The translations under genes were made by a program, and so were the position numbers. The notes beneath the pieces were generated by a model, which saw nothing but the letters and a program-made list of their open reading frames with translations, did not search any database and was not told the DNA's origin. Shown here piece after piece: positions 8,193-16,638 of a DNA stretch of 64,000 nucleotides; position 1 is the first letter of the stretch, and each line of letters opens with the position of its first letter. Source of the DNA: Streptococcus parasanguinis (GTDB taxonomy: Bacteria > Bacillota > Bacilli > Lactobacillales > Streptococcaceae); assembly GCA_905188195.1 (NCBI GenBank), contig CAJJKY010000002.1, forward strand, positions 62,001 to 126,000, read 5' to 3'.

Positions 8193-8648
8193 TTAGTGGT
8201 TAGCAATGCTTTGATTGATTTCTTGAACTTGTTTTTTATAAAAATGATGGGAGACCAACCAGATGATCACGTAAACAAGGGTGAATTCGACAATGAGTGA
8301 GAGGTAAAATCCGAGTCGTGCTGGAAACCAGCCGGCCAAAGTAGCCAGAGGAATAAACCCAAGTAACATGAGTAGGTAATGGCTCAGAGTAGCCCGTAAG
8401 AGGCTCCAGTCTTTTTGAAAGAGGAGACTTCCGAAGCTAAAGAGGACCCCAATCGCACCCCAAACGAGGGCACAATAGAGCATGACCAGTGAGCCGTGAA
8501 CATGATGCAAGAACATCCAGCGGCCGACTGCAGAGTTGGGACTTAAGGGAAGGTACAACTCAGATGAGAAGAGATAGGAAAAGAAGATGGATAAAATGAG
8601 CCCGATGAGAATGCCTTTCAGGGCGTCAGAAAAAGATTGTTTTAGCAT
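8193..8648 (-). CDS. DUF3021-family membrane protein, partner of the LytTR regulator
   Basis: 151 residues with four predicted transmembrane segments (about 8-28, 50-75, 85-110 and 115-140). DUF3021 proteins are encoded next to LytTR-domain regulators and are thought to hold or inhibit them at the membrane, as HdrM and BrsM do in S. mutans LytTR systems (general family knowledge; not the same protein). The start ATG at 8648 overlaps the end of the LytTR gene by 7 nt, so translation is coupled. No catalytic motif is visible. Confidence 0.85.
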   Translation of the reverse strand: MLKQSFSDALKGILIGLILSIFFSYLFSSELYLPLSPNSAVGRWMFLHHVHGSLVMLYCALVWGAIGVLFSFGSLLFQKDWSLLRATLSHYLLMLLGFIPLATLAGWFPARLGFYLSLIVEFTLVYVIIWLVSHHFYKKQVQEINQSIANH

Positions 8649-9082
8649 GATAATTTCTCCTTAATGGCTTTCAAGTAACGACGGGAGGAGTAGGTCAGAC
8701 TCCCGTTTTTAAGATAGATTTGCACGGATCCCCCACTGGTAAAGTGCAGGTGATCGATTTCTTTTGTGTTGATAATTTCAGATTGGGAAATTTTGAGAAA
8801 GCAGGTCGGCAAGTCTTCAGATAGCTGATAGAGTGGTCCAGTCAGAATAAATTGATCTGTCATGGTCTCACCAATTACTTGCCGATTTTCAATGTAAAAA
8901 CGTTGGAATAGCTGGCTTTCGATCAGATAAGCTTCCCCATCCTTTTTGGCACGTAAGCGCCCTTTTTGATCCAATTCTTCCACAAAGTCACGGATTTTCT
9001 CTACACGCGCAGACAGTGCAGGTGCTGTGATCATCACCGCTTCTTCTTGGAAGTGGGAATCAATTTGTACTTCAACTTTCAT
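8642..9082 (-). CDS. LytTR-domain transcription regulator
   Basis: 146 residues. There is no receiver domain: the N-terminal ~45 residues are followed directly by a LytTR DNA-binding domain (about 50-146) with the family core FLKISQSEIINTKEIDHL and a C-terminal SSRRYLKAIKEKL. This is the one-component LytTR type that pairs with a membrane inhibitor. It is preceded by GGAGGGAG on the minus strand. The upstream region carries a 21-bp-spaced direct repeat typical of LytTR operators (see 9184-9223), suggesting autoactivation. Related streptococcal systems control bacteriocin and competence genes; the target here is unknown. Confidence 0.88.
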   Translation of the reverse strand: MKVEVQIDSHFQEEAVMITAPALSARVEKIRDFVEELDQKGRLRAKKDGEAYLIESQLFQRFYIENRQVIGETMTDQFILTGPLYQLSEDLPTCFLKISQSEIINTKEIDHLHFTSGGSVQIYLKNGSLTYSSRRYLKAIKEKLSC

Positions 9083-9149
9083 AAGATATTTTCTCCCTCC
9101 TTTGGGTAAAGTCGGTTGACCTGCTAGCCCGGCTCCTTCTTTACACTAC

Positions 9150-9223
9150 TATTAAACACTTTTTCCAAAGGGAAGACAAGGGGATTTGTCTATGTGGTCG
9201 TTTTCTTTGCCTATGCGGTTTTT
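9150..9223 (-). promoter_or_regulatory. LytTR-gene promoter with direct-repeat operator
   Basis: On the minus strand a -35 TTGTCT (9174-9179) and -10 TTAATA (9150-9155) are 18 bp apart. Just upstream, TTTGYCTATGYGG occurs at 9185-9197 and 9206-9218, a direct repeat with 21-bp period (two helical turns), as expected for a LytTR dimer site abutting the -35. Confidence 0.55.
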
Positions 9224-9282
9224 AAGGAAGAAGATGGGGCCAGCCTCTATTTTTTAAGAAAGGGAGTCTTGTGGATCTGTGG

Positions 9283-9325
9283 TATAATAGAGCTACATGT
9301 ATCGGTGAAAAAATAGGTAAAGGAG
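9283..9325 (+). promoter_or_regulatory. mutL promoter -10 and RBS
   Basis: TATAAT at 9283-9288 with GGTATAATAG context, and AAAGGAGC about 7 nt before ATG 9331. An in-frame ATG-like start at 9271 lies upstream of this -10 and is rejected. Confidence 0.6.
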
Positions 9326-9330
9326 CAGAC

Positions 9331-11274
9331 ATGTCACAGATTATTGAATTGCCAGAAGTCCTAGCCAATCAGATTGCGGCAGGTGAAGTGATTGAACGAC
9401 CTGCTAGCGTGGTCAAGGAATTGGTTGAAAACTCGATCGATGCTGGAGCTAGCCAGATCGTTGTTGAAATTGAAGAAGCAGGATTGAAGTCGATTCGGAT
9501 TACAGACAATGGGGAAGGAATTGCGCACGATGAGGTCGCTTTGGCCCTCCGTCGACATGCGACCAGTAAGATCAAGAGTCAAGCGGATCTTTTTCGTATT
9601 CGAACGCTTGGTTTTCGTGGTGAGGCCATGCCTTCCATTGCTTCTGTCAGTATTCTAACCCTTCTAACGGCGCAAGAAGGAGCTGCCCACGGGACCAAAT
9701 TGGTCGCAAAGGGTGGCGAAATTGAGGAATTGGAGCCAGCGACAAGCCCTGTCGGGACCAAGATCACAGTGGAAGATCTCTTTTTTAATACCCCTGTTCG
9801 TCTCAAGTATTTAAAGAGCCAGCAGGCAGAGTTGTCCCATATCGTGGATATTCTCAACCGCTTGAGTTTGGCTCATCCTGAGATTGCCTTTACCTTGATC
9901 AATGATGGAAAAGAAATGACCAAAACAGCGGGGACTGGTAATCTCCGGCAGGCGATTGCGGGCGTCTATGGCCTCGCGTCTGCCAAGAAGATGGTGTCCA
10001 TTGAAAACCGTGACCTAGATTTTGAAGTGACGGGCTTTGTGTCTTTGCCTGAATTGACTCGTGCCAATCGCAATTACATCAGTCTCTTTATCAACGGCCG
10101 TTATATCAAGAATTTCTTGCTCAATCGGGCTATTTTAGACGGCTACGGCAGTAAACTCATGGTGGGCCGCTTTCCGCTCGCGATCATTAATATCAAGATC
10201 GATCCTTACTTAGCGGATGTCAATGTTCACCCCACTAAGCAAGAGGTTCGCATCTCCAAAGAACGAGAACTAATGGCCTTGATCTCCCAGGCTATTGCGA
10301 ACGCTTTGAAAGAGCAGGACCTGATTCCGGATGCTCTAGAAAATCTAGCCAAGTCGACTATTCGTCGAACAGAAAAGCCAGTACAGACGACCCTGCCTTT
10401 AAAAGAAAACCGCCTCTATTATGACCGAGAGAGTCAAGATTTCAAGCTTCGACCAGAGGTGGCAGATCCTCAACGGCCTCTAGCAGATGAGACTGCTACT
10501 GAAGCTAGAATCCAAGAAAACCCAGTAGAAAAACCGACAAGCGCGATCAAGTTTGCGGAAAGAAAGGCTGTGGTTTATGATGAACTGGATCACCCAGAGC
10601 TGGATCTGGCTAGTCTAGACAAGGCCTATGATAAGTTGGATGGGGAAGAACATTCGACCTTCCCAGAGTTGGAATATTTTGGTCAGATGCATGGAACCTA
10701 TCTCTTTGCCCAAGGAAATGGGGGCCTATATATCATTGACCAGCACGCGGCCCAAGAGCGGGTCAAATACGAAGAATACCGGGAGAGTATCGGGGATGTG
10801 GACGGCAGTCAGCAACAACTGCTGGTCCCTTATATCTTTGAGTTCCCTACAGACGATCTGATCCGCCTGCAACAGCGCAAGCACCTCTTAGAAGAAGTGG
10901 GCGTCTACTTAGAAGAATACGGAGCCAACCAGTTGATCTTGCGGGAGCATCCGATCTGGATGAAGGAAGAAGAGATCGAGTCGGGCATCTATGAGATGTG
11001 TGACATGCTCCTCTTGACCAAGGAAGTGTCCATCAAGAAATACCGAGCTGAGTTGGCCATCATGATGTCCTGCAAACGCTCCATCAAGGCCAACCACACA
11101 CTGGACGATTACTCTGCACGTGATCTCATCTATCAACTGTCCCAATGTGATAACCCTTATAACTGCCCTCACGGTCGTCCGGTCTTGGTCAACTTCACCA
11201 AGTCGGATATGGAAAAGATGTTCCGACGCATTCAGGAAAATCACACCAGTCTGCGGGAATTGGGCAAATATTAA
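9331..11274 (+). CDS. mutL: DNA mismatch repair protein MutL (HexB)
   Basis: 647 residues from ATG 9331 (MSQIIELPEV), the family start. The N-terminal GHKL ATPase carries ENSIDAGA, DNGEGI and TLGFRGEAMPSIASV. A variable linker spans about residues 345-455. The C-terminal dimerisation/endonuclease domain has the metal-binding DQHAAQERVKYE motif (DQHAxxExxxxE), plus SCKRSIKANHTL and NCPHGRP. This is therefore an endonuclease-type MutL, as expected in bacteria lacking MutH. It is followed by ruvA after 20 nt and forms a probable mutL-ruvA-tag operon. Confidence 0.98.
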   Translation: MSQIIELPEVLANQIAAGEVIERPASVVKELVENSIDAGASQIVVEIEEAGLKSIRITDNGEGIAHDEVALALRRHATSKIKSQADLFRIRTLGFRGEAMPSIASVSILTLLTAQEGAAHGTKLVAKGGEIEELEPATSPVGTKITVEDLFFNTPVRLKYLKSQQAELSHIVDILNRLSLAHPEIAFTLINDGKEMTKTAGTGNLRQAIAGVYGLASAKKMVSIENRDLDFEVTGFVSLPELTRANRNYISLFINGRYIKNFLLNRAILDGYGSKLMVGRFPLAIINIKIDPYLADVNVHPTKQEVRISKERELMALISQAIANALKEQDLIPDALENLAKSTIRRTEKPVQTTLPLKENRLYYDRESQDFKLRPEVADPQRPLADETATEARIQENPVEKPTSAIKFAERKAVVYDELDHPELDLASLDKAYDKLDGEEHSTFPELEYFGQMHGTYLFAQGNGGLYIIDQHAAQERVKYEEYRESIGDVDGSQQQLLVPYIFEFPTDDLIRLQQRKHLLEEVGVYLEEYGANQLILREHPIWMKEEEIESGIYEMCDMLLLTKEVSIKKYRAELAIMMSCKRSIKANHTLDDYSARDLIYQLSQCDNPYNCPHGRPVLVNFTKSDMEKMFRRIQENHTSLRELGKY

Positions 11275-11294
11275 TCAAACAATAAAGGAAGATT

Positions 11295-11888
11295 ATGTAC
11301 GAATACATTAAAGGAATCTTAACAAAAATCACTGCTAAATACATTGTGGTAGAAACAGCTGGGATCGGCTATCTCTTGCATGTGGCCAATCCCTATGCCT
11401 ACTCTGGTAAAATGAACCAAGAGGTGCACGTCTATCTGCACCAAGTGGTTCGGGAAGACACTCACCTTCTCTATGGCTTTGCGACCGAAGAAGAGAAACA
11501 GCTCTTTTTAAACTTGATCTCAGTCTCTGGGATTGGACCTGTCTCAGCTCTGGCCATCATTGCTGCGGATGATAATGCAGGCCTTGTCCAAGCCATCGAA
11601 AGCAAGAACATTACCTACTTGACCAAGTTTCCAAAGATCGGCAAGAAAACAGCCCAACAGATGGTGCTGGACTTGGAAGGTAAGATCAATCTTGATCTAG
11701 AAGATGCACCGGCTCAGACCAAAGCCAAAGTTGCAGAAGAAAACCAAGCCCTTGAAGAAGCTATGGAAGCCATGTTGGCATTGGGCTACAAGGCAACGGA
11801 ACTTAAGAAAATCAAGAAATTCTTTGAAGGAACTTCTGATACTGCTGAAAACTACATCAAGTCTGCTCTTAAGATGTTGGTGAAATAG
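11295..11888 (+). CDS. ruvA: Holliday junction branch migration subunit RuvA
   Basis: 197 residues, full family length. The N-terminal OB-fold starts MYEYIKGILTKI. Two helix-hairpin-helix motifs follow (VSGIGPVSALAI and FPKIGKKTAQQM, about residues 75-125). The C-terminal UBA-like domain III (about 150-197), which contacts RuvB, comes after an acidic flexible linker. RuvA tetramers hold the four-way junction while RuvB motors drive branch migration. It sits 20 nt after mutL and 9 nt before tag. ruvB is not in the window, which is common in streptococci. Confidence 0.97.
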   Translation: MYEYIKGILTKITAKYIVVETAGIGYLLHVANPYAYSGKMNQEVHVYLHQVVREDTHLLYGFATEEEKQLFLNLISVSGIGPVSALAIIAADDNAGLVQAIESKNITYLTKFPKIGKKTAQQMVLDLEGKINLDLEDAPAQTKAKVAEENQALEEAMEAMLALGYKATELKKIKKFFEGTSDTAENYIKSALKMLVK

Positions 11889-11897
11889 GAGAAGTCT

Positions 11898-12464
11898 ATG
11901 CCAAAACGCTGTGGTTGGGTTAAAATGAATAACCCTCTCTATGTAGCCTACCATGATGAGGAATGGGGACGGCCCCTCCATGATGATCAGGCCCTTTTTG
12001 AGTTACTCTGTATGGAGACCTATCAGGCTGGCCTATCTTGGGAGACGGTGCTCAATAAACGGCAGGCCTTTCGAGAAGATTTTCATGTGTATCAAGTTCA
12101 ACAAGTCGCAGACATGACGGATGAAGAACTGGAAGCTTTGATGAATAATCCAGCTATCATCCGCAATCGAGCGAAGATCTTTGCGACACGTACCAACGCC
12201 CAGGCCTTTTTACAAGTCCAGGCAGAATTCGGCTCTTTTGATGCCTATCTGTGGTCTTTTGTTGAGGGGAAAACCATCAACAATGATGTTCCGGATTACC
12301 GGCTGGCTCCTGCGAAGACAGCTCTTTCCGAGAAGCTTGCTAAAGATCTCAAAAAGCGGGGTTTCAAGTTTACGGGTCCCGTTGCGGTCTTATCCTACCT
12401 ACAAGCAGCAGGATTGGTTGATGACCATGAGAATGATTGTGAATGGAAAAGTGGAAATAAGTAA
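11898..12464 (+). CDS. tag: DNA-3-methyladenine glycosylase I
   Basis: 188 residues. Tag excises 3-methyladenine from alkylated DNA. The N-terminal CGWV, HDEEWG and C-terminal DHENDC supply the Cys-His-His-Cys zinc site that marks the family, and the YQAGLSWETVLNKR segment belongs to the helix-hairpin-helix catalytic core. It is nine bases after ruvA with its own RBS (AGGAGAAG), so it is the third gene of the mutL-ruvA-tag repair operon, which ends at a Rep-1 element. Confidence 0.96.
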   Translation: MPKRCGWVKMNNPLYVAYHDEEWGRPLHDDQALFELLCMETYQAGLSWETVLNKRQAFREDFHVYQVQQVADMTDEELEALMNNPAIIRNRAKIFATRTNAQAFLQVQAEFGSFDAYLWSFVEGKTINNDVPDYRLAPAKTALSEKLAKDLKKRGFKFTGPVAVLSYLQAAGLVDDHENDCEWKSGNK

Positions 12465-12499
12465 CTTTAGATGACTAGAACATCAGAGAATATAGAAAA

Positions 12500-12684
12500 A
12501 GAGAGTGGGACAGAAATCGGTAATTCGTTAGAATTCGATTTCGTCGTCCCACCTCCGCACAGTTGAGTAGGGCTGTAAAAGCTGATGAAATCAGCGTAGT
12601 AGAGCCCACTCAACCACTGCGTCTTGCTCGACAATTCAAAAATAATTGAGAGGCTAGGACTTTTGTCCCAGCCTCTTATTTGTT
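12500..12684. repeat. Rep-1 copy 2
   Basis: Nearly base-for-base identical to the copy at 2274 (a single difference is obvious, AATTCAAAA for AATCCAAAA). Lies between the convergent tag and the S66 peptidase gene. Its last bases TTATTTGTT encode, on the minus strand, the final residues and stop of the peptidase. Confidence 0.9.
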
Positions 12685-13707
12685 ATAGTCAAAGCGAATG
12701 ACTTGCTCCGTTGCGTCTACATACGCGTGGACTCCAAAGGGAACAATTGCTCTTGGTGTAGCATGGCCAACGTTTAGATTATAGACAATCGGGATATTGC
12801 TATCAATGATATCCAATAGTGCTTCTTTATAGTCGTCATAGAAAGTTTCATCCATAGGTTTTCCGACAAATAGTCCACTGATGACCTCGAATACACCAGT
12901 TTCCTTTAAAGTCCGCAACATCTTTTTGAAGTCTTCAGGATTAGGCTTTTCTTGGCTGGTTTCTAGCAAGAGGATTTTACCTTCCCAGTCGGATAAGTCA
13001 GGGAAAAGTTTGTATTTTTGGCAGAGGTCTGTGCTATCTGTGTATAGAGAGTTGTCAAAAATATCATAGAGAGACTCAAGACAACCACCGAGGATTTCTC
13101 CCTCAAACTGAGCATTGCCTTGTAACAAGTCAAAACCTGTATTTGCATGGCTGACACGAGGTGTTCCCAAGGCTTTGGGACTAAAATCAGTCCGTTCCTC
13201 ATACCAAACGTCACTAGGTCGAATTTCTGAGATTATTCCCGTCTCAATCAATTCTTTGAAGTAGTGGAGGCTATATGGCAACATTTCTTTGTCTAACTCA
13301 CAAATGTCTGCTAGAAAGGATTGGCCGTAAAAAGTCTTGATTCCTAGTTTATGCAACATGAGATGGTTCATGGTCGAATCCGAGAAGCCAAGAAAAATCT
13401 TTTGTTTGATAACCTTTTGTAGTTGGTCATTTTCAAAAAGATAAGGTAGCAAGCGATAGGTATCGTTTCCACCGATGGCACATAGGATCATGTCGATACT
13501 ATCATCAGAAAATGCCTGAATCAAATCCTCCGCACGAGCTTCGGGATGTTCTTTGATAAAGTCTAAGCCTTTTAGTGAATGAGGTAAAAAGATAGGATTG
13601 AGTCCGAGGTCTTTGAGTCGTTGGACCCCCAAGTCCACTTCGTGCTTGACAAAGTCTTCACCCATAGTCCCACTAGATAAACTTATAATACCAATAGTAG
13701 AAGTCAT
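12676..13707 (-). CDS. S66 (LD-carboxypeptidase / MccF-like) serine peptidase
   Basis: 343 residues, cytoplasmic. Family S66 includes LdcA, which trims the terminal D-Ala of murein tetrapeptides, and MccF, which cleaves the amide of microcin C-type aminoacyl adenylates. Seen here: IISLSSGT at the N-terminus, AIGGNDTYRLLPYL, the nucleophile Ser in FLGFSDST (about residue 115), and the C-terminal GHATPRAIVPFG carrying the catalytic His. The overall layout is closer to the MccF-like subgroup, so immunity or detoxification is as possible as murein recycling. The last codons are provided by Rep-1. Confidence 0.85.
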   Translation of the reverse strand: MTSTIGIISLSSGTMGEDFVKHEVDLGVQRLKDLGLNPIFLPHSLKGLDFIKEHPEARAEDLIQAFSDDSIDMILCAIGGNDTYRLLPYLFENDQLQKVIKQKIFLGFSDSTMNHLMLHKLGIKTFYGQSFLADICELDKEMLPYSLHYFKELIETGIISEIRPSDVWYEERTDFSPKALGTPRVSHANTGFDLLQGNAQFEGEILGGCLESLYDIFDNSLYTDSTDLCQKYKLFPDLSDWEGKILLLETSQEKPNPEDFKKMLRTLKETGVFEVISGLFVGKPMDETFYDDYKEALLDIIDSNIPIVYNLNVGHATPRAIVPFGVHAYVDATEQVIRFDYNK

Positions 13708-13990
13708 ATATTATCCTCCTAAAAATAAATTGATGCTATTGTATCATAAAAAATGATAGAAAAATATAAGGAATAGCGTTAGAGATACGATTTTATGTCA
13801 ATAAAGCAATATAAAAATAACCGCTCGATGTGCTTGCTTCAGAATATAGGCAAGCCCTTTTAGAAGTTGGTTACCACGTAGTTAAATCTCTTAGGGATGC
13901 TGATGTAATAGTATTTCTAAGAGTTTTTTACTTTATCTTCAATCTGTTTTTTAAATAATTTAGGAAATTGTGTTAAAATGAAATGAAAAT
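13708..13990. other. Intergenic region upstream of cinA
   Basis: About 280 AT-rich bases. It holds the peptidase RBS on the minus strand (AGGAGGATA at the left edge) and a T-rich tract leading to the cin-box. I see no gene. A small imperfect hairpin around CTTAGGGA...TTTCTAAGAGTTTTTT (13901-13926) might terminate plus-strand transcription. Confidence 0.5.
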
Positions 13991-13998
13991 TACGAATA
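13991..13998 (+). promoter_or_regulatory. cin-box (ComX/SigX late-competence promoter)
   Basis: TACGAATA, a perfect match to the streptococcal cin-box, which serves as the -10 for the alternative sigma factor ComX. A T-rich stretch lies upstream, and the cinA start is 18 nt downstream, leaving a very short leader. Confidence 0.9.
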
Positions 13999-14016
13999 GT
14001 ATAAGTGGGAGGCACC

Positions 14017-15285
14017 ATGAAGGCGGAAATTATTGCAGTTGGAACAGAAATTCTAACAGGACAAATTGTGAACACCAATGCTCAATTCTTGTCTGAAAAA
14101 TTGGCTAGTTTAGGAATTGATGTCTATTATCATGTGGCGGTAGGAGACAATGAAGGTCGTCTCTTCTCGACCATTGAGACAGCTTCAAAACGCAGTGATT
14201 TGGTGATTTTATGTGGTGGACTTGGGCCAACAGAGGATGATTTGACCAAGCAAACCCTTGCTAAGTTTTTAGGGAAAGAACTGGTTTTTGATCCAACAGC
14301 GCTTGCCAAACTCGACACCTTCTTTGCCAGTCGCCCTGATTATGTCCGGACGCCCAATAATGAGCGACAAGCACAAATGATCGCTGGTTCAATCCCCCTT
14401 CAAAACCGTACAGGTCTCGCGGTTGGAGGTTTGATTGAAGTCGACGGTGTGACCTATGTCGTTCTACCTGGCCCACCAAGTGAGTTAAAACCCATGGTCA
14501 ATGAACAATTGGTGCCTCATTTGACGACAGGGGAAGAGCTCTTTTCAAGAGTCTTGCGCTTCTTTGGGATTGGGGAAAGCCAGCTGGTTACGATCCTAGC
14601 CGATATCATTGAAAAGCAGAGTGATCCGACGGTGGCTCCTTATGCCAAGACGGGAGAAGTAACCTTGCGTCTGTCTACAAAGGCGAAGGATCAAGCCTCA
14701 GCGGATGCTAAGCTCGATGTCTTAGAAAAGGAAATCTTATCACGCCATACCCTGGACCATCAACCCTTGCATAAGTTGTTTTATGGTTATGGGGATGATA
14801 ATTCGATGGCCAAGGTGGCCTTTGATCTCTTGAAACGGACTGGTAAGACCATTACAGCTGCAGAAAGCCTGACGGCTGGCCTTTTCCAAGCGACTCTGGC
14901 AGATTTTTCAGGGGCGTCCAGCATCTTTGCAGGTGGTTTTGTCACCTATAGTCTGGAAGAAAAAAGCAAGATGTTGTCTATTCCAGCTCAAGAGTTAGAG
15001 CAACATGGAGTGGTGTCTCACTTTACAGCTCAAGCCATGGCTTCACAGGCCCGTAAGTTAACAGGATCCGATTATGGTGTTAGCCTAACCGGAGTTGCGG
15101 GGCCAGATAGTCTAGAAGGGCATCCAGCAGGGACAGTCTTTATCGGACTTGCGACTCCAAATGGAGTGGATAGTGTCCAAGTCAATATCGCTGGACGTAG
15201 CCGGGCGGATGTCCGCGAAATTGCAGTCCTTCATGCCTTTAATTTGGTGCGCTTGGCTGTATTAAATGGTGAAAATTTGGTATAA
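14017..15285 (+). CDS. cinA: Competence/damage-inducible protein CinA
   Basis: 422 residues from ATG 14017; the upstream GTG at 14005 is part of the GTGGGAGG ribosome-binding site. The N-terminal MoCF-type domain (about 1-170) has GGLGPTEDDLTKQ. The C-terminal CinA/nicotinamide-nucleotide amidase domain (about 260-422) has AAESLTAGLFQATLADFSGAS. In S. pneumoniae CinA is a late competence protein that escorts RecA to the membrane (family knowledge). The ComX cin-box immediately upstream and recA downstream reproduce that arrangement. Confidence 0.97.
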   Translation: MKAEIIAVGTEILTGQIVNTNAQFLSEKLASLGIDVYYHVAVGDNEGRLFSTIETASKRSDLVILCGGLGPTEDDLTKQTLAKFLGKELVFDPTALAKLDTFFASRPDYVRTPNNERQAQMIAGSIPLQNRTGLAVGGLIEVDGVTYVVLPGPPSELKPMVNEQLVPHLTTGEELFSRVLRFFGIGESQLVTILADIIEKQSDPTVAPYAKTGEVTLRLSTKAKDQASADAKLDVLEKEILSRHTLDHQPLHKLFYGYGDDNSMAKVAFDLLKRTGKTITAAESLTAGLFQATLADFSGASSIFAGGFVTYSLEEKSKMLSIPAQELEQHGVVSHFTAQAMASQARKLTGSDYGVSLTGVAGPDSLEGHPAGTVFIGLATPNGVDSVQVNIAGRSRADVREIAVLHAFNLVRLAVLNGENLV

Positions 15286-15286
15286 T
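15278..15286 (+). promoter_or_regulatory. Basal recA promoter overlapping the end of cinA
   Basis: Extended -10 TGG-TATAAT whose TAA is also the cinA stop codon. It would give recA a leader of about 110 nt and transcription independent of competence, in addition to read-through from the cin-box. Confidence 0.55.
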
Positions 15287-15405
15287 GAAGCTTGTGCCAA
15301 ATGAAGAATAATTCTAAAAATGGATGGGAAATGTGCCTTTCAAATGACGGAAAACGTCGGTGAGTTGCATGCATTTCCTGTATAGTAAAAACATAGGAGA
15401 AAAGA

Positions 15406-16551
15406 ATGGCGAAAAAACAGAAAAAATTAGATGATATCTCTAAGAAATTTGGAGATGAGCGTGAAAAAGCGCTCAATGATGCCCTGAAATTGATCGAAAA
15501 AGACTTTGGTAAGGGATCGATCATGCGTTTGGGCGAACGTGCAGAGCAAAAAGTACAAGTCATGAGCTCTGGTTCCTTGGCGCTTGATATTGCCTTGGGT
15601 GCTGGTGGTTATCCAAAAGGTCGGATCATCGAAATCTATGGTCCAGAATCATCTGGTAAAACAACCGTTGCCCTCCATGCAGTAGCGCAAGCACAGAAAG
15701 AAGGAGGCATTGCTGCCTTTATCGATGCGGAGCATGCCTTGGATCCATCTTATGCAGCAGCTCTCGGAGTCAATATCGACGAACTTCTCTTGTCTCAACC
15801 AGACTCAGGGGAACAAGGACTTGAAATTGCTGGTAAATTGATCGACTCTGGTGCGGTTGATTTGGTGGTTGTCGACTCTGTTGCGGCCTTGGTACCTCGT
15901 GCGGAAATCGATGGAGATATCGGGGATAGCCACGTTGGTTTGCAAGCTCGGATGATGAGCCAAGCGATGCGTAAGCTTGGAGCTTCTATTAACAAGACCA
16001 AGACCATTGCTATCTTTATCAACCAATTGCGTGAAAAAGTTGGGGTCATGTTTGGGAACCCTGAAACCACACCTGGTGGTCGTGCCCTGAAATTCTACGC
16101 TTCTGTCCGTCTAGATGTTCGTGGAAATACTCAAATCAAGGGGACTGGGGACCAAAAAGATACCAACGTTGGTAAGGAAACCAAGATCAAGGTTGTGAAG
16201 AACAAGGTAGCTCCACCGTTCAAAGAAGCCATGGTTGAAATCATGTACGGAGAAGGAATTTCACGTACAGGTGAATTGGTGAAGATTGCAACAGATTTGG
16301 ATATCATCCAAAAAGCGGGTGCGTGGTACTCATATAACGGCGAAAAAATTGGTCAAGGATCTGAAAATGCTAAGAAATTCTTGGCTGACCACCCAGAAAT
16401 TTTTGACGAAATCGACCATAAGGTTCGGGTTCATTTTGGTTTGATCGAAGAAGACGAAGCAGTGAAAACCCTTGATAAAACTGAAGAAGCAGCTCCTGTC
16501 GTAGAAGAAGTAACTCTAGATTTAGATGATGCGATTGAAATTGAAGATTAA
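15406..16551 (+). CDS. recA: Recombinase RecA
   Basis: 381 residues. Forms the ATP-dependent filament on ssDNA for homologous recombination, transformation and SOS. Walker A GPESSGKTT lies near residue 81. The Walker B hydrophobic strand VDLVVVDSVAAL, loop L1 region and loop L2 MFGNPETTPGG are all intact. The acidic C-tail (DLDDAIEIED) is typical. The RBS AGGAGAAAAG precedes ATG 15406. It is second gene of the competence-inducible cinA-recA unit. dinF and lytA, which follow in pneumococcus, are absent here; spx follows instead. Confidence 0.99.
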   Translation: MAKKQKKLDDISKKFGDEREKALNDALKLIEKDFGKGSIMRLGERAEQKVQVMSSGSLALDIALGAGGYPKGRIIEIYGPESSGKTTVALHAVAQAQKEGGIAAFIDAEHALDPSYAAALGVNIDELLLSQPDSGEQGLEIAGKLIDSGAVDLVVVDSVAALVPRAEIDGDIGDSHVGLQARMMSQAMRKLGASINKTKTIAIFINQLREKVGVMFGNPETTPGGRALKFYASVRLDVRGNTQIKGTGDQKDTNVGKETKIKVVKNKVAPPFKEAMVEIMYGEGISRTGELVKIATDLDIIQKAGAWYSYNGEKIGQGSENAKKFLADHPEIFDEIDHKVRVHFGLIEEDEAVKTLDKTEEAAPVVEEVTLDLDDAIEIED

Positions 16552-16588
16552 TTTTTTTCAAAATAGGTCGCTAGACTGATGGTTTTTG

Positions 16589-16618
16589 TGTTATAATTTA
16601 ATACGATAGTATTATCGT
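16589..16618 (+). promoter_or_regulatory. spx promoter with downstream dyad
   Basis: Extended -10 TGT-TATAAT at 16589-16597, followed at 16603-16618 by a perfect dyad ACGATA-GTAT-TATCGT covering the expected start site. The dyad is well placed for an operator or a 5' mRNA hairpin. Confidence 0.5.
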
Positions 16619-16638
16619 GTGGCGAAAGGAGTGCATGC

